Shown in pieces: positions 24,443 to 33,314 of a stretch of DNA of 34,469 bases (positions are counted from its first letter, which is position 1; each line of letters begins with the position of its first letter). This DNA is from Psychrobacter sp. GTDB lineage: Bacteria > Pseudomonadota > Gammaproteobacteria > Pseudomonadales > Moraxellaceae. Position numbers and translations under genes: made by a program. The notes under the pieces were generated by a model. That model saw only the letters and a program-made list of their open reading frames with translations, made no database searches and was not told the DNA's origin. Location: NCBI RefSeq assembly GCF_030454045.1, contig NZ_JAKDJE010000031.1:1-34469 (forward strand), in the 5' to 3' direction.

Positions 24443-25147
24443 ATGCTGACTGTTTTATTACTGGCTGGTGCCGAAAAGCTGATTAACATTGCCATTGCAA
24501 GTGACGAGATCACCAAAGCCGGTCTAGCCCCACTTGCGGGCAAAGTATTGCGTCTCAATATGGCCATGCCTGACATTGATTTGGACGTGCTATTCACTCA
24601 TGAGCGTTTGCGTTTTGAACCAGTGATGACAGAAAGCGTATTTGAGCCAAGCGGGGAGATGAATGAGCGTCAAAAAGCCAGTATGGAGCGTGCCCGTCTG
24701 GGTCATAGCCGTCCAGACTGCACCATCACTGTCGACAATCCAGCGCAGCTACTTAATCTGATGCGCGGCACTGAGGGTAACTTACCAATCGAGGGCGATT
24801 ATAAAGTGCTGATGCAACTAAAACAGTTGGTGGCTGGTTTTGACCCTGATTTGGCAGGCCAACTTGAGCCACTGATTGGCAAACCAATGGCGAGTCAATT
24901 GCATCTGCTCATCTCTCAGCTTAAAGGAAGCTGGCGCAACAATGCCAAACGTGCTTTTGACGATGTCAGTGATTGGGCCAATGACGTAGCAGGTAATGGC
25001 GCGCCTGATCCTGCTGAGGTCGCTGAAGCCAATGACCTCAAACAGCAGATTCTAAAGTTGCGTGCAGATGTCGAACGCGAGCAAGCCAAGCTTGATGCGA
25101 TCAAAGCAGAGCAAGCCCATTTCCTTAATAACTCGTTCCATCAGTAG
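24443..25147 (+). CDS. ubiJ: UbiJ, ubiquinone biosynthesis accessory factor (SCP2 domain)
   Basis: This 234-residue protein occupies the ubiJ position between ubiE and ubiB. UbiJ binds the lipid intermediates of ubiquinone synthesis through an SCP2 sterol-carrier-like fold and is part of the soluble Ubi complex. The N-terminal 130 residues fit this fold: a hydrophobic first helix, LPLAGKVLRLNM-like strand and a CTITVDNPAQLLNLMRG segment. The C-terminal 45 residues form a charged coiled coil (ANDLKQQILKLRADVEREQAK), also typical. GAGAG lies just before the ATG. Sequence identity to E. coli UbiJ is low, so the call rests partly on gene order. Confidence 0.88.
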   Translation: MLTVLLLAGAEKLINIAIASDEITKAGLAPLAGKVLRLNMAMPDIDLDVLFTHERLRFEPVMTESVFEPSGEMNERQKASMERARLGHSRPDCTITVDNPAQLLNLMRGTEGNLPIEGDYKVLMQLKQLVAGFDPDLAGQLEPLIGKPMASQLHLLISQLKGSWRNNAKRAFDDVSDWANDVAGNGAPDPAEVAEANDLKQQILKLRADVEREQAKLDAIKAEQAHFLNNSFHQ

Positions 25148-25264
25148 TTTTTTATTGGCAATGTGTTTAATTCACGATGAGTAACTCCTATTGCTGATAG
25201 GATTTACTTATCATGAGATACAGCACCTGCCCTATTTTCGTTTTTGTCCAGAGTACCCAATCCC

Positions 25265-26923
25265 ATGCTACTATCCCACCGCGCCCGTCTACTTGAGCTT
25301 TGGCGTATCGCCGCGATGTATCGTCTTGATACTCACCTACCCCTTGAAGAGGCGCCGCAGCTACAACCGTTAGCGCGTCTAATCCGTATTCATCCAGCAG
25401 CGTGGGGCAAAGATCATCAGCCAAATGGGATCAAGTACGCGCTTGAAGACATGGGTACGCTATTCCTAAAGTTAGGCCAGCTACTCTCAACGCGGCGCGA
25501 CTTGGTACCACCTGAGATCATCGCTCAATTAGTGCAGCTACAGGATAAGGTCAAACCCTTTGATGTAGATATTGCGATCGGCCAGATTGAGCATCCAAAA
25601 CAGGGGCTTGGACAACCCATCAATACGTTGTTTGCTCGCTTCGATGTCAAACCATTAGCAGCAGCGTCTATCGCTCAAGTCCATACCGCAGCCTTGCATG
25701 ATGGGCGTGAGGTGGTGGTTAAAGTCGTGCGTCCCGATATTCGCACGGTGATTGTCTCTGACTTTGAATTGCTAAGAGAACTGGCAAATTGGGCTTCTGC
25801 CCGTATCGAGGCGGCACGCGCCGTTCATATCATCGATATTGTCGAAGACTATCGACAAGTAATGCTCAATGAGCTGGATTTAACGCTTGAAGCTGACAAT
25901 ACCACCCAGATGCGCAATAACTTCTTGGGTTCAGCATTGATGTATGTGCCTGAAGTCTATGATGCTGCCAAGAACGTGATGGTCATGGAGCGTATCCAAG
26001 GGGTTCCTATCTCACAAGTTGAGATATTTGATCAGTTGGGTTATGACCGTGCCGCGCTTGCAGAAAAAGGCTTAACGATATTTTTTACCCAAGTTTTTCG
26101 TGATAACTTTTTTCATGCTGATATGCATCCAGGCAATGTCTTCGTAGAAACACCGCCTGTCAAAACACTGCATGAAGGGATGGCAGCGGTTGATTTGGGT
26201 CATGAGCCACGCTATATCGGGCTTGATTGCGCCATCATGGGCACCCTATCAAAAGACGATCAACTTATCGTGGCACGTATGTTACTTGCGGTCATGAATA
26301 ACAACTTTACTGCGGTCGTTGATATCGTTAGCCGTGCAGGTTGGATACCACCAAATGCGGATAAACATGCCCTAATGCGTGATATGAAACGCACTGTTGG
26401 CCCGATGCTACAAAAATCAATCAATGATATCGATTTTGCTGGTGTACTGATGCAGATTTTAGACATTGCCCGTCGCCATCATATGAGTATACCGCCGCAG
26501 CTAATGCTCTTGCTCAAAACATTAGTTCATGTAGAGGGACTTGGTCGCGACTTGTATCCTGATCTTGATATCTGGTCACTTGCCAAGCCAATTTTGAGTA
26601 GCTGGATTAAAGAGCAGCTAGATCCCATGCGTAATCTGCAACAGTTGCGCCAGCAATTGCCTGAGCTGCTCTTGTCTACCACCGATATCCCAAAGCTACT
26701 GGACCAAGGTTTACAAAGCCTTGCCTCACAAGGATCACGCCAAGACAGCCAACTGCGTGAGATACAACAAATCCGTGCTGATATGCTCAACGACCGTCGC
26801 CGCGACTGGTTAGCGTTGGCAGGATTTGGGATTAGTATTGGTATTGCAACTCAAGTGGGCTGGTTTGCGCCTGTCTTTTACTTATTGGCGATTTTAGTGG
26901 TTGTGTGGCGCATTCTGATTTAG
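25265..26923 (+). CDS. ubiB: UbiB, ADCK/ABC1-family ATPase of ubiquinone synthesis
   Basis: UbiB is a membrane-anchored atypical kinase-like ATPase needed for ubiquinone synthesis. In this protein of about 552 residues the KxGQ-type motif reads LKLGQLLSTRRDLVP near residue 70. The Ala-rich loop replacing the P-loop is AAASIAQVH, followed by the lysine of VVVKVVRP and the catalytic HADMHPGN at about 284-291. The metal-binding Asp is in GLDCAIMG. Two C-terminal hydrophobic helices (last 45 residues) anchor it in the inner membrane. The insert between HPGN and LDCA is longer than in E. coli. I prefer the ATG at 25265 to a TTG at 25244; neither has a strong ribosome binding site. It lies 117 bp after ubiJ. 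Confidence 0.94.
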   Translation: MLLSHRARLLELWRIAAMYRLDTHLPLEEAPQLQPLARLIRIHPAAWGKDHQPNGIKYALEDMGTLFLKLGQLLSTRRDLVPPEIIAQLVQLQDKVKPFDVDIAIGQIEHPKQGLGQPINTLFARFDVKPLAAASIAQVHTAALHDGREVVVKVVRPDIRTVIVSDFELLRELANWASARIEAARAVHIIDIVEDYRQVMLNELDLTLEADNTTQMRNNFLGSALMYVPEVYDAAKNVMVMERIQGVPISQVEIFDQLGYDRAALAEKGLTIFFTQVFRDNFFHADMHPGNVFVETPPVKTLHEGMAAVDLGHEPRYIGLDCAIMGTLSKDDQLIVARMLLAVMNNNFTAVVDIVSRAGWIPPNADKHALMRDMKRTVGPMLQKSINDIDFAGVLMQILDIARRHHMSIPPQLMLLLKTLVHVEGLGRDLYPDLDIWSLAKPILSSWIKEQLDPMRNLQQLRQQLPELLLSTTDIPKLLDQGLQSLASQGSRQDSQLREIQQIRADMLNDRRRDWLALAGFGISIGIATQVGWFAPVFYLLAILVVVWRILI

Positions 26924-27019
26924 ATCAAAAAGAACAAATGCCCGTCATTGTCTCATATCAAATGGATGCTGAATATGCTAATTTAATGCCAAGCAATCGC
27001 ATTGTCTATAGGAGACCTT

Positions 27020-27656
27020 ATGTTATCACTACCATTGTCACAGACTCAAAGAACCGAAAACTCAAACCACAGCGACGCCATTGCAGCCATACAAGAGCGC
27101 TTCGGTAAGCAGTTGAGTGTGAATTCGACAGTGCGTGAGCAGCACGATCATACCATGACTTGGCTGGCCAATCAGCCGCCAGATGCGGTATTGACTGTAA
27201 AAAACAAACAAAGAGGTCGCCGCGGCAGTCGAGATTTGCAATCAGTATAAGATGCCAGTGATCGCTTTCGGTATTGTCTCATCATTAGAAGGTCAATTGA
27301 ACGCCCCTTACGGTGGTCTATGCATCGATATGCATGCCATGGATGCTATTTTGCAAGTCGATAGTGACGATTTGACGGTCACCGTACAGTCTGGCGTGAC
27401 GCGTGAGCAGCTGAATCATTACTTGCGCGATACAGGGTTATTTTTCCAATAGACCCCAGCGCCAACGCCAGTATCGGTGGCATGGTTGCCACTCGTGCCT
27501 CAGATACCAATGTGGTACGTTATGGCACCATGAAAGATGAGGTACTCGCGCTCGAGGTGGTCACTGCGAGCGGAGATATCGTACGTACAGGCACGCGGGC
27601 CAAAAAATCTGCCGCAGGGTATGATTTAACACGGCTGAAATCAAAACATACATAGA
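27020..27656 (+). pseudogene. Decayed FAD-linked D-lactate dehydrogenase (GlcD/Dld family)
   Basis: Three reading frames together give the first 200 or so residues of a membrane-associated FAD-binding D-2-hydroxyacid dehydrogenase. Frame one (27020 to about 27212) ends in a stop after an extra A in the run at 27210-27212. The family sequence resumes as EVAAAVEICNQYKMPVIAFG in the next frame. A missing C at 27446 then creates a stop at 27450-27452, after which it resumes as IDPSANASIGGMVATRAS. Homology stops at SAAGYDLTRL (about 27638), where FVGSEGTLG should follow; the rest of the gene is gone. AGGAGA still precedes the ATG. Two frameshifts plus a 3' deletion mean it is not functional. Confidence 0.88.
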
Positions 27657-27674
27657 GTCAAAGCAATAACCAAA

Positions 27675-27714
27675 AAAAATGCGCCTGCTTTTAATTAGAG
27701 GCAGGCGCATTTTT
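27675..27714. terminator. Bidirectional terminator between D-lactate dehydrogenase remnant and ruvB
   Basis: A 14-bp stem, AAAAATGCGCCTGC / GCAGGCGCATTTTT, with a 12-nt loop has T-runs on both strands. It lies 12 bp after the ruvB stop. Confidence 0.88.
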
Positions 27715-27725
27715 AATGCTCATTG

Positions 27726-28721
27726 TCATAACATTTGATCAATGGCCATTTGTGTCAAAACCCGTCCGCGAGCGGTACGAAGGACATATCCTTGTTGAAT
27801 CAAATAGGGCTCAATCACATCTTCTAGTGTGCCGCGATCCTCAGCCATTGCCGCTGCCACAGCTTCCACCCCAGCGGGACCACCATCAAAACGCTCATGC
27901 AAAATCTCAATATATCGTCTGTCTAGGTGATCAAGTCCTCGTCTATCCACTGCCAACATATCAAGTGCACTGCCTGCAATGGCACCATTGATACTACCAT
28001 CGCCTTTTACCTCGGCATAATCACGCACACGGCGTAGCAACCGGTTGGCAATCCTTGGTGTACCACGAGCGCGGCGAGCAATCTCAATCGCACCATCTTC
28101 ACTCATAGGTACGCGCATCAAGCGTGCAGCCCGCGTGACAATCGTCGTTAGATCCGTAATATTATAAAATTCAAGGCGCTGGACAATACCAAAACGGTCA
28201 CGCAGCGGTGACGTCAATAGTCCTGCTCTCGTCGTTGCTGCAACCAAGGTAAAAGGTGGCAGATCAAGCTTAATAGAGCGCGCAGCAGGCCCTTCACCGA
28301 TCATAATGTCCAGCTGAAAGTCTTCCATCGCTGGATAAAGTATCTCCTCAATGACCGAGCTTAGGCGATGAATCTCATCAATAAATAATACGTCACCCGC
28401 CTCTAAATTGGTCAGCATAGCAGCCAAATCCCCTGGACGCTCAAGCACAGGCCCTGAGGTAGAGCGCAGATTACCCCCCATTTCACGAGCAATGATATTG
28501 GCAAGGGTCGTTTTACCCAGTCCTGGCGGACCAAATATCAGGGTATGATCTAACGCTTCGTCGCGGCCTCTCGCCGCACCGATGAACACCTCCATTTGCT
28601 CACGTACCACTGGCTGACCAATATACTCAGCCAATAATGCTGGTCGAATATTGGCATCAGGTGCATCACTGGCGCCTTCTAGCGGATTAATTAAGCGATC
28701 TTGCATCATAGAATTTATCAT
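27726..28721 (-). CDS. ruvB: RuvB, Holliday junction branch-migration ATPase
   Basis: RuvB is the hexameric AAA+ motor that, with RuvA, drives branch migration of Holliday junctions in recombination and repair. The 331-residue protein has the Walker A GPPGLGKTT (64-72), the Walker B DEIHR (115-119), the sensor 1 region VAATTRAG and the sensor 2 GTPRIANRLLRR. The C-terminal winged helix follows, with DRRGLDHLDRRYIEILHERFDGGPAG. Length is normal. The ribosome binding site before the ATG is poor, and a second ATG pair 12-15 bp downstream is equally possible. It is 158 bp from ruvA, farther than the near-contact found in many genomes, with a hairpin between. Confidence 0.96.
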   Translation of the reverse strand: MINSMMQDRLINPLEGASDAPDANIRPALLAEYIGQPVVREQMEVFIGAARGRDEALDHTLIFGPPGLGKTTLANIIAREMGGNLRSTSGPVLERPGDLAAMLTNLEAGDVLFIDEIHRLSSVIEEILYPAMEDFQLDIMIGEGPAARSIKLDLPPFTLVAATTRAGLLTSPLRDRFGIVQRLEFYNITDLTTIVTRAARLMRVPMSEDGAIEIARRARGTPRIANRLLRRVRDYAEVKGDGSINGAIAGSALDMLAVDRRGLDHLDRRYIEILHERFDGGPAGVEAVAAAMAEDRGTLEDVIEPYLIQQGYVLRTARGRVLTQMAIDQML

Positions 28722-28805
28722 TATATTAAAAAATTAGGTAACAAATAGCATAACCAAACGCTGCGCATAAGTCATGCAAAACATCATAAAGTAGAGACCA
28801 AAACG

Positions 28806-28836
28806 AAAATAAGCGACAATCAATGTCGCTTATTTT
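28806..28836 (-). terminator. Terminator-like hairpin between ruvA and ruvB
   Basis: A 13-bp stem, AAAATAAGCGACA / TGTCGCTTATTTT, with a 5-nt loop is followed on the minus strand by CG and four T's, and on the plus strand by T's. It lies 44 bp after the ruvA stop and 85 bp before the ruvB start. It could terminate, attenuate or protect the ruvA transcript. Confidence 0.65.
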
Positions 28837-28879
28837 TTACTACATTATCAAATTGCTATCGATAGAGAGCGGATACGAT

Positions 28880-29500
28880 CTAAAAACCAGATAGCTGCTG
28901 TAAGGTCGCTTTTAACAAGCTTTGAGTATCGTTAAAGGTATCGCCTTTGCTTTTAGCCGCTTTGATGGCGAGCTGAGCTTCTTTTTCTTTGTAGCCCAAG
29001 CTAATCAGCGCCCCTTCTACTTCAGCAATGATACTGCCTTCTTGAGAGACAGGCGTTGCCTCGGGCATAAGCGCCAATGAGCCATTATCCACTTCGATAT
29101 TCTTTAGCTTATCTTTTAACTCAATCAATAGACGTTGAGCGGTTTTTTTACCGATACCCGGTATGCGCGTCAATGCCGCCTCTGACTCTTGTTCGACATG
29201 CATTTTTAGCTCAGCCGCTGACATTGCAGACAGCATCGCTAGCGCCATTTTTGCTCCAACACCATTGATCTTGATGAGTTGGCGAAAGACATCACGCTCT
29301 TTACGATCAATAAAACCATAAAGCAGCTGGGCATCTTCACGAACATGAAAATGCGTCCAGATGCTCGTTTGTTCATTGAGTTGTAATTGGCAAAATGACG
29401 GTAATGGCAGCTCGATATCATAACCCACACCAGAGGTTGTCATGATACAAGCTGTTGGTGCCATTAAGTACTGCACCTGTCCAGTAATCAATCCAATCAT
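28880..29500 (-). CDS. ruvA: RuvA, Holliday junction DNA-binding subunit
   Basis: RuvA binds the four-way junction as a tetramer and loads RuvB. The 206-residue protein shows the N-terminal OB fold (MIGLITGQVQYLM with VGYDIELPLPS), the paired helix-hairpin-helix motifs (LIKINGVGAKMALAML and LTRIPGIGKKTAQRLLIELKDK) and the C-terminal RuvB-binding three-helix domain (EVEGALISLGYKEKEAQLAIKA). AGAGG lies 9 nt before the ATG. No ruvC is found next to it. Confidence 0.96.
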   Translation of the reverse strand: MIGLITGQVQYLMAPTACIMTTSGVGYDIELPLPSFCQLQLNEQTSIWTHFHVREDAQLLYGFIDRKERDVFRQLIKINGVGAKMALAMLSAMSAAELKMHVEQESEAALTRIPGIGKKTAQRLLIELKDKLKNIEVDNGSLALMPEATPVSQEGSIIAEVEGALISLGYKEKEAQLAIKAAKSKGDTFNDTQSLLKATLQQLSGF

Positions 29501-29587
29501 TATTTTCTGCCTCTAATAAAGGTTATCATCAAGTAAAATCAGCTGCCGTCTACCGCGCCATACTGTTTTTTGCTAGCCTGTCTATCA

Positions 29588-30622
29588 CTAGTAGAAATTC
29601 ACCATACCTTCGAGGCTAATTGGACGGATTTTATGCGCTTGACCAGCGGAACCAAACGCTTCAAAACGATTGGTGCAGATGTCTGACATCGCGACCATAG
29701 ACGCTTTGAAGTATTTACGTGGATCAAACTCGCTTGGATTATTTGCCAAGAACTCACGGATAGCACCTGTTGAGGCTAGACGCAAATCGGTATCGATATT
29801 TACTTTACGCACACCATGTTTGATCGCTTCTACGATTTGCTCAACAGGCACACCATACGTTTCGCCAATATCACCGCCGTTTTCATTGATGACTTTTAAC
29901 CATTCTTGCGGCACTGATGAAGAGCCATGCATCACAAGATGCGTGTTAGGAATACGGGCATGAATCTCTTTTACACGCTCAATCGACAAAATATCGCCTG
30001 TCGGTGGACGCGTGAACTTATAAGCACCGTGACTCGTACCGATAGCAATCGCTAGCGCATCAACATTGGTGTCTTTGACAAATTGTTCAGCTTCGTCGGC
30101 ACTGGTCAAAAGCTGCTCGTGATCCAATACGCCTTCAGCGCCAGAGCCATCTTCTTCGCCAGCCATACCCGTCTCAAGACTACCTAGACAACCGATTTCG
30201 CCTTCTACAGAGACACCGCACGCATGTGCCATTTTGACCACTTCACGAGTGACGCTGGTATTGTAATCATAATCCATTGGCGTCTTGCCATCTTCACCAA
30301 GCGAGCCGTCCATCATCACAGATGAAAAGCCAAGCTGAATTGAACGCTGACAAATAGCGGGTGACATGCCGTGATCTTGATGCATCACCACTGGAATGTG
30401 TGGCCATTCTTCGATAGCAGCGATAATCAAATGACGTAAAAACGCTGACCCTGCATAATTACGTGCGCCCGCACTGGCTTGGACAATGACAGGTGAATCA
30501 CAAGCATCCGCAGCCATCATGATTGCACGCATTTGCTCTAAGTTATTGACGTTAAAGGCAGGAACACCATAGCTGTGTTCAGCGGCATGATCTAAAAGTT
30601 GACGTAAGGAGATTAGGGCCAT
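29588..30622 (-). CDS. fba: Class II fructose-1,6-bisphosphate aldolase
   Basis: This 344-residue enzyme cleaves or makes fructose-1,6-bisphosphate in the cytoplasm with a catalytic zinc. The class II marks are VPAFNVNNLEQ, the catalytic Asp and zinc His in HQDHG (81-85), VEGEIGCLGSLE, the zinc His in IGTSHGAYK and MHGSSS, and VRKVNIDTDLR for phosphate binding. The length is that of the class IIB type. AGAGAG precedes the ATG by 6 nt. In Moraxellaceae the upper glycolytic phosphofructokinase step is usually missing, so the main flux may be gluconeogenic (knowledge-based inference). It lies on the same strand as pgk, with a lipoprotein gene between. Confidence 0.96.
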   Translation of the reverse strand: MALISLRQLLDHAAEHSYGVPAFNVNNLEQMRAIMMAADACDSPVIVQASAGARNYAGSAFLRHLIIAAIEEWPHIPVVMHQDHGMSPAICQRSIQLGFSSVMMDGSLGEDGKTPMDYDYNTSVTREVVKMAHACGVSVEGEIGCLGSLETGMAGEEDGSGAEGVLDHEQLLTSADEAEQFVKDTNVDALAIAIGTSHGAYKFTRPPTGDILSIERVKEIHARIPNTHLVMHGSSSVPQEWLKVINENGGDIGETYGVPVEQIVEAIKHGVRKVNIDTDLRLASTGAIREFLANNPSEFDPRKYFKASMVAMSDICTNRFEAFGSAGQAHKIRPISLEGMVNFY

Positions 30623-30907
30623 AAGATGCTCTCTGATTAGATTTTGAATGGTATTTTAAGTACAGCTTTGTGACAATCATCCCTCTGTTTGCTCGATGCC
30701 ATCAACGATATGCTTGAGTAAAATTCTAAAGACTCTAGGGCATGATTATCACGCGGTGATTATAGCAAAAATTGTGCAGGCTTCGTAGCGATTGCCTGAC
30801 TATTTGTCAGCCTAATCTGTCTCTTTGGTTCAATGCGCTTTGCCATGCGCCAGACCTATTGCCTATATGTCAATTTACCTGTGTCTTAATCTTATAGCAC
30901 ATAACGC
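30623..30907. other. fba: fba upstream region with extended -10 promoter and operator-like palindrome
   Basis: No gene is seen. On the minus strand TGC-TATAAT (30759-30767) forms an extended -10 element with a poor -35. Overlapping it is the near-palindrome ATTATCAC-GCG-GTGATTAT (45 to 63 of the 30700 block, i.e. 30745-30763), 7 of 8 arm bases pairing. The predicted start near 30752 lies inside it. Confidence 0.5.
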
Positions 30908-30936
30908 AAAAAGCCTTGGCAATCACCAAGGCTTTT
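30908..30936 (-). terminator. Terminator of the lipoprotein gene
   Basis: The stem AAAAGCCTTGG / CCAAGGCTTTT with a 6-nt loop is followed by T's on the minus strand, about 80 bp after the lipoprotein stop codon. Confidence 0.8.
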
Positions 30937-31018
30937 CTAGTATTTCGAGGCTTATAGAGCAATGACTGTGATAATGGATGACTTACAATAGTACCCAAAA
31001 AGTCAGTCATTTAATTAC

Positions 31019-31399
31019 TTAGTACTGCTGTTCTGCATCAACTGCAACATCGTTAGCACCGTCAGCAACAGCGTTAGCGCCATCAGCAACAGCTTCAGCA
31101 GTATTTTCGACCGCTGTATTAGTACCTTCGGCGATAGCATCACCAGTGTTTTCTAGAGCATCTGTTGCAGCAGCACCCGCAGTGTCTGCACTTTCAGCAA
31201 CTTCAGCACCAGCGTCTTGTGCAGCAGCTTCAGCTTCGGCAGCAGTAGCTTCAGCAGCGGCGGCATCAACATTAGCTTCAGCGTCATCACCAGCTGACTC
31301 AACAGCAGCTTCCGTGTTTTCTTCTGTTTGTTGGCTACATGCAGTAACTGCAAAAGTACCAGCAAGTACGCTAGCAAGTAACAAATGACGTTTTAACAT
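31019..31399 (-). CDS. Ala/Glu-rich small lipoprotein
   Basis: This 126-residue protein begins with a lipoprotein signal: MLKRHLLLASVLAGTFAVTAC, with cleavage predicted before C21 (VTA-C). The mature part is about 105 residues, very rich in Ala, Glu, Asp and Thr with no aromatic residues until the final Tyr, and probably forms helices or is disordered. The repeated VADGANAVADGAND near the end suggests a short internal duplication. Serine follows the cysteine, so outer-membrane sorting is likely. I know no specific function. The ATG at 31399 has GAGAGG 6 nt upstream; upstream in-frame starts have none. It lies between pgk and fba on the same strand, with its own terminator. Confidence 0.82.
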   Translation of the reverse strand: MLKRHLLLASVLAGTFAVTACSQQTEENTEAAVESAGDDAEANVDAAAAEATAAEAEAAAQDAGAEVAESADTAGAAATDALENTGDAIAEGTNTAVENTAEAVADGANAVADGANDVAVDAEQQY

Positions 31400-31653
31400 A
31401 ATAAACCTCTCGTAAATAATGCATGTCAAGATACATGGTCGCGCTATTTTATAGAGTGCGAATGAGACATGCAATAATAATTTTCAGTGTAGAAACAAAT
31501 AATTACTGCTTAATAATCTATGACTATAAATTTTAGCTATATCAATATGAATAAGCCAAATGAAAGTCAAAATATTATTTTCACAGACTACCTTAGATGC
31601 TTACTATTAGTTGTACGTCTAGTGTTACTAAAATGCAGAGTAACGTTAAGTCA

Positions 31654-32868
31654 TTAGGTACTGATTTGCAGTGCAGCCACGGCTGGGAGCACCTTACCTT
31701 CCACGAACTCCAAAAATGCACCGCCGCCTGTGGACATATAGCTGACACCATCAGCAACTTGATATTTATCAATCGCCGCTAATGTGTCACCGCCACCTGC
31801 GATTGAAAAACCGTCGCTGTCTCTTACAGCTGTTGCTAGTATTTGTGTCCCTTGACCAAATGCATCCACTTCAAACACACCAACGGGCCCATTCCACAAA
31901 ATTGTCTTTGCATGAATGATAGCATCAGCAAGCTGTTTGGCACTCTCTGGTGCAATATCCAATATCATGTCATTGTCGCCAATTGCATCAACAGACTTGA
32001 TGGTTGCCACTGCCTTTTGCAATGAGCCAGTAAAATCAGCAAAATCGATGTCATTTTTGTCAGCAACGACGACGTATTCAGGCAGTAATACCTCAGTGTT
32101 GGACATGATATCGCGCGCAGTGTCGACTAAGTCTGCCTCGTATAGCGACGCGCCCACACTATGTCCTTGCGCCGCCAAGAAAGTATTGGCAATACCGCCG
32201 CCCACGATGATCTGTGTACAGACTTCTGCCAAACTATTTAATACTTCTAACTTAGTCGATACCTTTGACCCGCCAACGATGGCAAGCATAGGCTGCGCTG
32301 GTGTCTCAAGCGCTAAGCTTAAGGCGTCTAATTCAGCTGCCAGCAAAGGGCCTGCGCAAACGGTCTTATCTGCTTGGTGCATCGCTTGGGTCACACCTTC
32401 TGTCGATGCTTGCGCACGGTGCGCTGTACCAAATGCATCCATGACAAAAACGTCGCAAAGATCCGCATACTTCTTCGCTAGAGTCGCATCGTTTTTCTTT
32501 TCACCGTCATTAAAACGCACATTTTCTAGCAGTACAACTTCACCAGGCTTTACAGAGGCGCCGTGAGTCAGATAGTCATTGTTAAGACGCACGGGCGTTG
32601 ATAATTGCGCGCTCAATTTGTCTGTCAAGTAGTCAGCAACTGGAGCCAATGAATAAACAGCCTCAGGATTTCCTTCTATTGGACGTCCTAGATGTGAGCA
32701 CACAATGACAGCAGCCCCTTTTTCTAGTGCCATTTTAATAGTAGGTAGACTTGCTTGTAAGCGTGCATCACTTGCAACCTTACCGTCTTTGATAGGTACG
32801 TTTAAATCTTCTCGAATCAATACCACTTTATCGGTTAAGTTCAGCTCACTCATACGCAAAAAATTCAT
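31654..32868 (-). CDS. pgk: Phosphoglycerate kinase
   Basis: This 404-residue enzyme interconverts 1,3-bisphosphoglycerate + ADP and 3-phosphoglycerate + ATP. The two-domain family pattern is intact: VLIREDLNVP at the start, CSHLGRP, LLENVRFNDGEKKND, MDAFGTAHRAQAST, the hinge VGGSKVSTKLEVL, ILWNGPVGVFE and the nucleotide loop IAGGGDTLAAI near the C-terminus, ending in STGGGAFLEF. AGGAGCAGG precedes the ATG. The gene is 255 bp upstream of the lipoprotein gene. Gap and pyk, often adjacent elsewhere, are not in the window. Confidence 0.97.
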   Translation of the reverse strand: MNFLRMSELNLTDKVVLIREDLNVPIKDGKVASDARLQASLPTIKMALEKGAAVIVCSHLGRPIEGNPEAVYSLAPVADYLTDKLSAQLSTPVRLNNDYLTHGASVKPGEVVLLENVRFNDGEKKNDATLAKKYADLCDVFVMDAFGTAHRAQASTEGVTQAMHQADKTVCAGPLLAAELDALSLALETPAQPMLAIVGGSKVSTKLEVLNSLAEVCTQIIVGGGIANTFLAAQGHSVGASLYEADLVDTARDIMSNTEVLLPEYVVVADKNDIDFADFTGSLQKAVATIKSVDAIGDNDMILDIAPESAKQLADAIIHAKTILWNGPVGVFEVDAFGQGTQILATAVRDSDGFSIAGGGDTLAAIDKYQVADGVSYMSTGGGAFLEFVEGKVLPAVAALQIST

Positions 32869-33314
32869 TACCTGCTCCTATGCATCAATATATCTATTAA
32901 TTTACGATTGCTATCCATTGTTGATATGACGAATCATTTTTCAATCATCTACGGCATATGCTCAACGATTCACCTTAAGTCTGGCTATCTTTATCATGTC
33001 TTTCTTCATCATGTCTTTATCACTGAGTCTTTATACCAGCCATCGGCGCTGTTTTATTGGGTCAAATAACAGCGCAGACATCAGCGGCGGTGTATTCTAC
33101 CAGTTTTCGAGCAAAGGCTCACAAGCAACCTTCGATGAATTTTAGCAAAACGAACCTATCTGCTCAGTCATTTAAGGTTTATATACAAATGAAACGATTG
33201 TAGTTAGGCGCTTTAGTCATATCAATAAACAGTAACATTTCGTGGTGGTACTCTGCAGTCAGGCTCTTTATGATAGAAGCGTTGACAATAACAATAACCT
33301 TTTGGGAGCACATA
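32869..33314. other. 446-bp gap between divergent pgk and the DksA-like gene
   Basis: No gene is seen. The gap holds two direct copies of ATCATGTCTTT at 32993-33003 and 33008-33018 (15-bp period) and an inverted repeat GCGCTGTT (33046-33053) / AACAGCGC (33068-33075). Both lie in the pgk upstream side. I cannot pick a convincing promoter for either gene. Confidence 0.4.

Noticed and set aside
31916..32566. 216-codon frame antisense to pgk
   Set aside because: It lies wholly inside the clearly real pgk gene and its Ser/Ala-rich composition is what the opposite strand of pgk gives.
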